This document shows positions 56,951-64,000 of a DNA stretch of 64,000 nucleotides, piece after piece. The notes beneath the pieces were generated by a model. The model had not been told where the DNA came from, did not search any database, and saw nothing but the letters and a program-made list of their open reading frames with translations. How positions within the stretch are numbered: the stretch's first letter is position 1; each line of letters opens with the position of its first letter. A program made the position numbers and the translations under genes. The DNA comes from Nephrocerus scutellatus (taxonomy: Eukaryota > Arthropoda > Insecta > Diptera > Pipunculidae), in contig OX352762.1 of NCBI GenBank assembly GCA_947095585.1, positions 49,771,540-49,835,539 of the forward strand. The letters are read 5' to 3'.

Positions 56951-58014
56951 GGAAAAATGCTTTTGGTGTTACGAATCCCAGTAACCACGAACCTACTGCT
57001 TAGTAGCCATGCGTATTTTCACTGACCCACGGCGTCCACTCGTTTACATAATATAAAAAACTAAAATAAGAACCGTTTAATATATAAAGTGATAAATGCT
57101 TTCATGTGCTTCAATGAAATTATTACAGATACATACCAAAATTTCATTCCTCCTAGTGATTTATATATTTAAGAATTTTTACAAGACTGAACATATGTTT
57201 ATCCATTGTTATATTGTTAAGTTTATCTAACTTTTTTGTTGGAACTATGAATTTTGTTTTAGTTTTATCGTTTGTTTTTAAGTTTACCTGATTTTGTTGA
57301 TTATACTATATTATTTACGCATTATGTTATACTACCGGATATAACCGGCATTTCCCGGCTGCCCCATCCCACTGACCCCCATCCAAATTTACACCCACCC
57401 TCTGACGCCACGCCCACTGACCAACCCAATACCCAACCACAGACCACCCCCACCCACTTATCAACCCACCAACTGACCACCTCACCAACTCAGAAAACTA
57501 TTGAATGGACACTTATATCGGCAGAACCGCAAGTTTGCAGTGTTAGTACTGTTAGTAGGTGTTGTGTGTGTGTTAGTATGATTTTCTGACGCTTGTGCAT
57601 AACTTGATTTTGCTCTTCTGTCAAGAACAGTGCTGCTGTTCACATTTGTGGAACGGTGTATATTACAGGTTCTTGGGAGTATATTGAAGTACACGATATA
57701 AATATAAAAAAAAGTTGCAATAGAAAAACAAAAAAGGCTTTTATAGTACAAACAAATTTTTTAATTGATTTTTTGCCCTTTTTTGCTATTGCACAAAAAA
57801 ATATAGGATCGTATTAAATATAGAATTTATACTAATAAAAGTAGTATAAATTACTAGTTTTTGGTAGTATAGTAGAACGGCCGAAGAAATAGTATTATAT
57901 TACTGATTGAAGAACGTACAGCAGCACTGGTTCAGAGCATGTGATTAGTTTGCAAGATGCTGTTTGACATTTGACGACATCTCTCCTGGTCACGAGTAGG
58001 CGAGTTGTTCTGAA
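56951..58014. other. Spacer with a nearly G-free stretch
   Basis: Positions 57355-57490 are C-rich and almost lack G on the + strand (CCCA/CCAAC-type steps). The rest is AT-rich. No gene was recognised. Confidence 0.5.
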
Positions 58015-58423
58015 ACCATAAAAGCAGCAGGATTAAAGTTGAGTCCGCCGAAATGTAGCCTTTTCAAAAATTAAGTGAATTATTTGGGTCACATTGTATC
58101 CAATCAAGGAGTGCGCGCGGAGGATTCCAAGAAGTTGGAAGCTGTTAACGAATGACCGGTACCAAAGAATTTACATGAGCTTCGAAGTTTTCAGGGGCTA
58201 TGCTCCTACTATCGACGGTTTGTGCCTAACTTCGCAGATGTTGCATGAAGCCTTCATCGCCTTACTGAGAAGAACCGAAAGTTCCAATGGTCGAGCGAGC
58301 ACCAAAAATCATTCGAATTGCTGAAGGGAAAGCTGTGTAGTTCTCCAATTATGGCATATCCACAGGCAGGAGAACTCTTCATGCTGGACACTGATGCGAG
58401 CAATGCGGGAATAGGAGCGATAG
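58015..58423 (+). pseudogene. Second Gypsy-2 RT/RNase H fragment
   Basis: It duplicates 54942-55331 with scattered changes. It keeps a 20-bp block (58287-58306) that is missing from the first copy, but has its own stops and a GAGGATTCC alteration near 58120. It ends in the RNase H start (LDTDASNAGIGA). Confidence 0.9.
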
Positions 58424-58700
58424 ATTCCACTTCCCTCGCCACGAACTTCGGTCCCTTCCATGTGGAAAGGTTCGGAGCGTGGGACTTCAGCCAAGCAGCC
58501 GGTATATCTTCCTCTAAGGTCGACAGCTGCTCCTGGGTTACCTTGGTCCGCTTGACCGCCGCATAGCTTTGCTGAGAGGCCTTACTGCTCTTTGAGGGAG
58601 CACCGGTCGACTGCCCGGTGTGAAGACTGAAGGTCCTCTCTTAGCCCCCTGGGAGTTGGCAGCTGAAGGTCTTGGCCCTTCTGCAACTTTTTTCTTCTCT
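58424..58700 (-). pseudogene. Possible LINE ORF1 fragment (DUF4780-like)
   Basis: The reverse strand is open for about 70 codons: a Ser/Lys-rich lead, SYAAVKRTKVTQEQLSTLEE, then AAWLKSHAPNLSTWKGPKFV. The WLK...P.L..W.G.K pattern resembles the DUF4780-type domain of LINE ORF1 proteins. Base composition is clearly GC-richer than its neighbours up to 58860, suggesting that the whole 58424-58860 block is one transposon fragment. Confidence 0.5.
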
Positions 58701-58860
58701 TCTACCTCCCTTCTTGCTTGGCGGGCTCTTTGCCCTGCTTAAGAAGCCGAAGGTAGAATCTTACCCCAGGTTCGCCCGTATGGGGACCCGCTGAGGTATC
58801 TCCTTATGGGATCGTCAATACCGCCCGACTGCCCCTTTGGTGGAGGAGGGGTATATGTTA

Positions 58861-60289
58861 CTTAAGAACAATAAAACCAAAGTTGAAAATACCCTGTGGC
58901 ACGCTAGAATCTGAAATGACACGTGGCACGGACTTTTTTTCGTGCGGCACCGCTGGCTACAACCATATAATTTCATGTTTTAAATTTTTTGCCGCTCAGC
59001 TTTTTGCCGCTCTGTCGCTTGCCGGTCAGTTTGTGGCCTTAGCCTAACATTACATTGCTTTTGTATTATATAATTAAAAACTTGTGTAGATGGGAAACTA
59101 AAGCGGGTAATGCTTGATTTACATTTGGGCCGTGCGAAAAAAAATGAGCAGGACGGCTGTTAAATAGGAATTGTGGTTATCCAGACGAGAGACTAGTGGT
59201 ATATTTTTCAATGTTACCATAATGCTATAGATAATAATACCCCTGCAGATATAAAATAACTATATAACTATCTCGTAGTGTCAATCTCTTCTGGCTAACC
59301 ACAATTTCAATTAAACTCGCACGGCTATATTCTAAATCCACTTTAAGACGCGTTACTGCATTGCTCACATCACCCTCATGTACGTGTGCAGTACCTTTGC
59401 ACCGACATGATCCTGCAGACTTTGGACGAAAAATTGGCACAGAAAAATGAATGAATTTACACACCAAAATTTGCCGAACGAATTAAAGGTATCTTCGCAA
59501 TACCACTTTAGAAACTTCATACGAATGAATAATTCAAGTTATGAGGAATACTGACTATGGTTGGACCGTATATCTACAAACAAGACACCGTGAATGTGCT
59601 AATTTTTTTCCCTGCTTCTTTTTTGGTCATCATTTGGATATCTTTTCCGATATTTTTCGAGTAATTATTTATTCTGCTGCTCTCTTAAAACTCTGTTGCT
59701 ATATTCCTCGCTCTTTATATCCCATGCCATAACGCAAATTCCAAATCATTTGGATTTCGGAGCCAGCATCCTTCAGTCATTGTAAGTAAGACGCATACAT
59801 AGCTGTTTCACTAAAACACCTTTAAGATTAATTCGTACACAATTATTTTGGGAAATGATTCTTGGTTATATTCTAAGTAAAAAATCATTCTACAGTAATT
59901 GTCTATCTCCAATGTTGACATCATTTATCGGGGAATGAAGAAAAAGCTTACTTTGGTGGACACTGACCCTTGTTAGCGAAAATTGCTCTGTTAATACTAA
60001 CGGCAGAAACTTCGGTTAGGTTTTTCTTAAAAGAAATACAAGCCTTTGTTACTGCGTTTAAATAAAGTTGATAGCTTGTTTGTGTCCAGCTTTAATGCTA
60101 GTTCTAGTTTTCTTGCCCATGTTAATTTTTGACTTTGAGGTCAATTTTCTCCAAAAAAAATGCGTAATAAACATAACGCTTTACTTTTTTTTTTATTACG
60201 AATGTAACAATAATAAAAATCAACAACAAGTTTGCGAAAAACTCATAGATTTTGTGATACTTGGTAAAGTGAAAGTGAATAAAATCAAA
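58861..60289. other. Spacer without recognisable genes
   Basis: It contains ordinary AT-rich DNA and short unsupported open frames only. Confidence 0.45.
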
Positions 60290-61150
60290 TTAATCTTTCG
60301 AAATCGCCGTTCGGATCCGGCTTTAAATTGTAGGTCCCTTCCATTTGTGTGCAAAAATATACATGCTCAGAACGAATGGTTGCGAGACGCTAGGCCTTGG
60401 ACCACAATGGTCTGTCGCGCCGAATATTATTATTATTATAATCTTTCGAAATCATCGGTTTTAGTTTTACTCGTTTCAACTCAGATGTGGGGTACGCCTA
60501 ACAAATAAAGTATCGTGAACCCAAATTTGCCAAAAGTTTTGTGAATTTCCATATATTTCTTGAGAAAATGTCTCGCCCACTAACGAAACAACAATTGCGT
60601 GCTGCACTTGAAGAAGCCGGCGTGAATTACCCGGTGACTGCCACTGTCATACAATTACGTACTTTGTAAAAGCAAATTAGTGCTGCAAATGATGTCCGTC
60701 CCTGCTGCACAAAATCAGCGTGGTGTCGAATTTTGTGACGTCTCTGGTAATCATTCATACACTATTCGCAAATAAATTGCAGATTTCGAAGAAGTGACTG
60801 GCCCTTTGGATTGTGATAATGAATTTCGCCTGCGATGTTTATGTCGCCTTTTAACAAGCACCGCAAAAAGTTTTTGCGTACAATCCGAACTGAAAATTGC
60901 GCTGCTCTCCGCGGCGCATTGATCATTGAATTCGATTCACAGCTCACACGTCCGCAAGTTTTTTCACAATTAGCCAACCGTCCTATGACAACAAAAGAAT
61001 CGTCCCATCAGTTCGTGTCAGGCATGCAGGAGCTTGCCAGACACGTAGACATTGACGAAAGTGAATTCGTATTTCATCATTAATGGACTCCGTGACCTGT
61101 AATGGACACATACAAATAATTTTTTTTGAATACCGCTGGCAACCCTACCC
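60290..61150 (+). pseudogene. Ty3/Gypsy fragment: LTR end, primer site and gag
   Basis: ACTCAGATGTGGGGTAC (60480-60496) is the same post-LTR motif as in Gypsy-3, so the preceding DNA is probably an LTR end. A gag follows from ATG 60569 (MSRPLTKQQLRAALEEAGVN), then in shifting frames CDNEFRLRCLCRLL and SSHQFVSGMQELARHVDIDE, the helical gag core. It ends near 61110. No pol follows. Confidence 0.75.
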
Positions 61151-61369
61151 TTGCTGCACATAGTTCTTAATTTTACGCATGTAAAATTATTATATATTTC
61201 TGATAACTTTATTTGATGGTGTCACTTCCCATCCTCCTTTTTCGCATGGTTTGCTGTTTCGCCGAATCATACGATGTGGTTTTTACATGTATTTAGCCAA
61301 AATTTAATGCATGTAAACTGGAACGATACCGTAGGGTCAGGCGATTCTACTTACACAAAGAGAAGTAGT

Positions 61370-62590
61370 ATTCTCTATATTAACTTCACTTGCCCGTGGC
61401 ACGGATGTCGATCGGCAATCGGTCGGCAGTCGGACGTTTGTCGGACGTCTGTCGTGGAATCTTTCGATCAATTTTTAACCCACTTCCCAAAGCCCGATTA
61501 TATTGCACACATGTGTATTTCCGGAGACAACACTTTCTATTAAAATTTGAGGCCCCTTGGGCCACGGGGTCGGAGGGACCCCATAACTTTTTTTAAAAAA
61601 ATTAACCCGATTTTCTTCAAATTTAATACACATGTGTATCTCCGATAGACAACAGTTTTTGTAAAAAATTTGAAGACACCGGGCCCGGGTTCGTGGGGCC
61701 CCAAAAATTTTTTTAAAAAAATTAACCCGATTTTTATAAAATTTTATATACGTGTGTATCTCCGATGGGCAACAGTTTTTGCAAACAAATTAACCCGATT
61801 TTCTTCAAATTGCGTATGTATCTCCGATGAAAAGCACTTTCTGTACAAATTTTGGAGACCCCGGGTGCCAGGGTTATTGGGCCCCAAAACTTTTTTAAAA
61901 AAACAGTTTTTGCAAACAAATTAACCCGATTTTCTTCAAATTGCGTATGTATCTCCGATGAAAAGCACTTTCTGTACAAATTTTGGAGACCCCGGGTCCC
62001 AGGGTTATTGGGCCCCAAAAATTTTTTAAAAAAAGTAATCCGATTTTTTTTAAATTTTATATACGTGTGTATCTCCGATGGGCTACACTTTTTGCAAAAA
62101 TTCTGGAGACAGGGTTTGGAGGGTCATGGGGCCCCAACAAATTTTTTAAAAAACTTAACCCGATTTTTTTTTAAATTTTATATACGTGTGTATCTCTGAT
62201 GGAAAACACTTTTTGCAAAAATTTTGGTGGCCGGGGTCGTGGGCCCATAAGAAATTTTGAAAAAATTAACCCGATTTTCTTCAAATTTTATATACATGTG
62301 TATCTCCGATGGACAAAATTTGTTGTAAAGTTTTTGGAATGAACGGGCCCTGAGGCCCGAGGGGTGCCAATATAAATTTTTTAAAAATTTGCTCGATTTT
62401 CTTTAAATTTTAAACACATGTGTATCACTGATGGACAAAACTTTTTGTAAGTTTGTTGGAGTGATCGGGCCCTGACCTCATGTGATGTCCATGTAAATTT
62501 TTTCAAAATTAGCGCGGGTTTCTTAAAATTTTAACACATACCCATCTCCTATTAGAGAATTTACATGAAAAATTTTATGGGTTGTTTTTT
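61370..62590 (+). mobile_element. Array element copy f (complete-looking)
   Basis: The head ATTCTCTATATTAACTTCAC (61370) is followed by a unique block including GTCGTGGAATC and AACCCACTTCCCAAAGC. About nine imperfect array units come next. The tail has TATTAGAGAAT (62540-62550), the inverted partner of the head, and then TTTACATGAAAAATTTTATG and a T run. No protein-coding potential is claimed. Confidence 0.82.
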
Positions 62591-62593
62591 TAT

Positions 62594-63565
62594 ATTCTCT
62601 ATATTAACTTCACTTACCCGTGGCGCGGATGTCGTTCGTCTGTCGTGGAATCTTGCGATCAATTTTTAACCCACTTCCCAAAGCCCGAATTTAAGGCCCC
62701 TCGGGCCACGGGGTCGAGGGGCCCCCATACAAATATTTTACAAAATTTTACTCGATTTTCTTCAAATTTTATGCACATATGTATCTCTGATGGACAACAC
62801 TTTTTGTAAACATTTTGGAGACCCCGGCCCCGGGTTCGTGGGACCCCATACATTTTTTTTTTTAAAATTAACCCGATTTTCTTCAAATTTTATATACGCA
62901 TGTATCTCCGATAGATAACACTTCTTGTAAAAATTTTGGAGACCCCGGACCCCGGGTTCGTGGGACCCCATACATTTTTTTTTTTAAAATTAACCCGATT
63001 TTCTTCAAATTTTATATACGCGTGTATCGCCGATAGACAACAATTTTTGTAAAATTTTTGTAGATCCCGGGCCCCGATGTCGTGGGGCCCCAACATTTTT
63101 AAAAAAAAAATCAACCTGATTTTCTTCAAATTTTATATACGTATGTATCTCCGATGAAAAACACTTTTTGTAAAAATTTTGGAGACCCCGGGCCCCAAAA
63201 ATTTTTTTAAAAAAATTAACCCGATTTTTTTTAAATTTCTTGTCTTGGGGCCCCATAAGAATTTTTCAAAAAAATTAACCCGATTTTCTTCAAATTTTAT
63301 ACACCTGTATATCTCCGATGGACAACATTTTTTGTTAAGTTTTTGGAGTGAACGGGCCCTGAGGCCCGAAAGGTTCTCATATACATTTTTTAAAAATGAG
63401 CTCGATTTTCTTCCATTTTTAAACACATGTGTATGTGTACATGTGTATCGTGTCCATGTAAATTTTTTAAAAATTAGCCCGATTTTCTCCAAATTTTAAC
63501 ACATACCCATCTGCTATTAGAGAATTTACATGAGAAATTTTAATTTTTATCGGTTTTTTTTGTTG
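62594..63565 (+). mobile_element. Array element copy g (complete-looking)
   Basis: It starts directly after copy f, head-to-tail, with the same head (62594) and the same tail (TATTAGAGAAT ending 63525, then the A/T hairpin). It has about six to seven units. Confidence 0.82.
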
Positions 63566-64000
63566 TTGTTGGCTTTAAATGCGAGATCGGCTTTTTTTGT
63601 GTACTGCGTTCGCAGAGAATAGGCAGTCGAGACGAAAACAGAGAATCGGCCGGACGCTCTAGTGGTGGCTGCCGCGCGACTTATGTTTCTGACTTAAAAC
63701 GTTAATAAAAAAAATCGACCACTTTTAACAACACCTAAGTTTATTATCTATCTTTTACGAATTCTTACTAACTATTTATAATAAAAATTATGCTTAACAT
63801 TGCATTATTGATTAAATTGATATCTTTTGTTATTGCTAAATTGACATTTTAAATTGTTAAATTGACATTATTAACTGCATAATTGACAATATTTGTTTTC
63901 GCCTATTGCTTTGTTTGTCGGATGTGCAATCGGGTCACCTGCTCGATCGTTGAACTGTTGTTGTTTCTGTGTTTTATGTTCTCAGCATCTCGTTTGGTTT
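63566..64000. other. Unassigned right edge
   Basis: A GC-richer block at 63600-63690 (AGAGAATCGGCCGGACGCTC) precedes AT-rich DNA with a repeated AAATTGACATT phrase (63838-63870). It could be an LTR or UTR of an element continuing outside the window. Confidence 0.3.

Noticed and set aside
61734..63492. Many overlapping open frames of 60-119 codons with repeated peptides in the array elements
   Set aside because: They occur on both strands and follow the 120-bp period. No start context or domain is visible, and the period being a multiple of three explains them.

Overview
The window looks like a heterochromatin-like stretch of an insect genome, most plausibly a fly (Diptera). This is inferred from the mix of BEL/Pao and several Ty3/Gypsy LTR elements, Jockey-, CR1-, RTE- and ingi/I-like non-LTR elements, a PIF/Harbinger and a hAT transposase remnant, AT-rich spacers, and rolling-circle-like elements carrying tandem arrays. 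I found no convincing intact host gene, no tRNA or rRNA and no CRISPR. Almost every recognisable coding segment belongs to a decayed transposable element with in-frame stops, frameshifts or deletions. The species cannot be named from the sequence alone.

Layout. 0-1 kb: a hairpin-containing satellite (72-bp then 91-bp periods). 1-5.3 kb: a non-LTR retrotransposon (LINE-A; two PHD-like fingers and a 2A-like peptide) flanked on both sides by pieces of one Gypsy gag gene, then a reverse RTE endonuclease remnant. 5.4-18.2 kb: a nest. A PIF/Harbinger transposase is split at one point (5958/17822) by about 12 kb that holds a BEL/Pao element (forward) and a Ty3/Gypsy element (Gypsy-1, reverse). Gypsy-1 itself carries a solo LTR of a third family (Gypsy-2) inside its reverse transcriptase gene. 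18.5-20.7 kb: a short Gypsy element (Gypsy-3, reverse) with both LTRs and an ATAT target duplication, whose interior has collapsed to gag plus the integrase tail. 20.7-26 kb: AT-rich DNA with a cluster of palindromic or foldback elements. 26-33 kb: a CR1-like LINE interrupted by a nearly full-length RTE LINE in the opposite orientation. 33-40 kb: arrays, a large imperfect inverted repeat, two local satellites (23 bp x 6, 118 bp x 5) and dispersed repeats. 40.9-43.8 kb: a reverse Jockey LINE with several deletions. 44.6-50.4 kb: three more reverse LINE remnants, one split by an array element. 51.4-56.8 kb: the Gypsy-2 element with both LTRs, lying against a hAT fragment. 58-61 kb: a second Gypsy-2 RT fragment, a possible LINE ORF1 fragment and another Gypsy gag fragment. 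61.4-63.6 kb: two head-to-tail array elements.

The most unusual recurrent signal is an element family present at least seven times (33.2, 33.9, 38.7, 43.8, 48.3, 61.4 and 62.6 kb). It begins ATTCTCTATATTAACTTC, ends with an inverted copy of that start plus an A/T hairpin, and carries a variable number of about 120-bp units. Each unit holds a self-complementary ACACATGTGT core and GC-rich CCCGGG-like palindromes. The architecture resembles Helentron/DINE-1 (HINE) non-autonomous rolling-circle elements, but that assignment is inference.

The genes do not form a host pathway. Their relation is stratigraphic: the order of insertion can be read from who interrupts whom (Harbinger before Gypsy-1, Gypsy-1 before the Gypsy-2 solo LTR; CR1-like before RTE; LINE-D before the array element).
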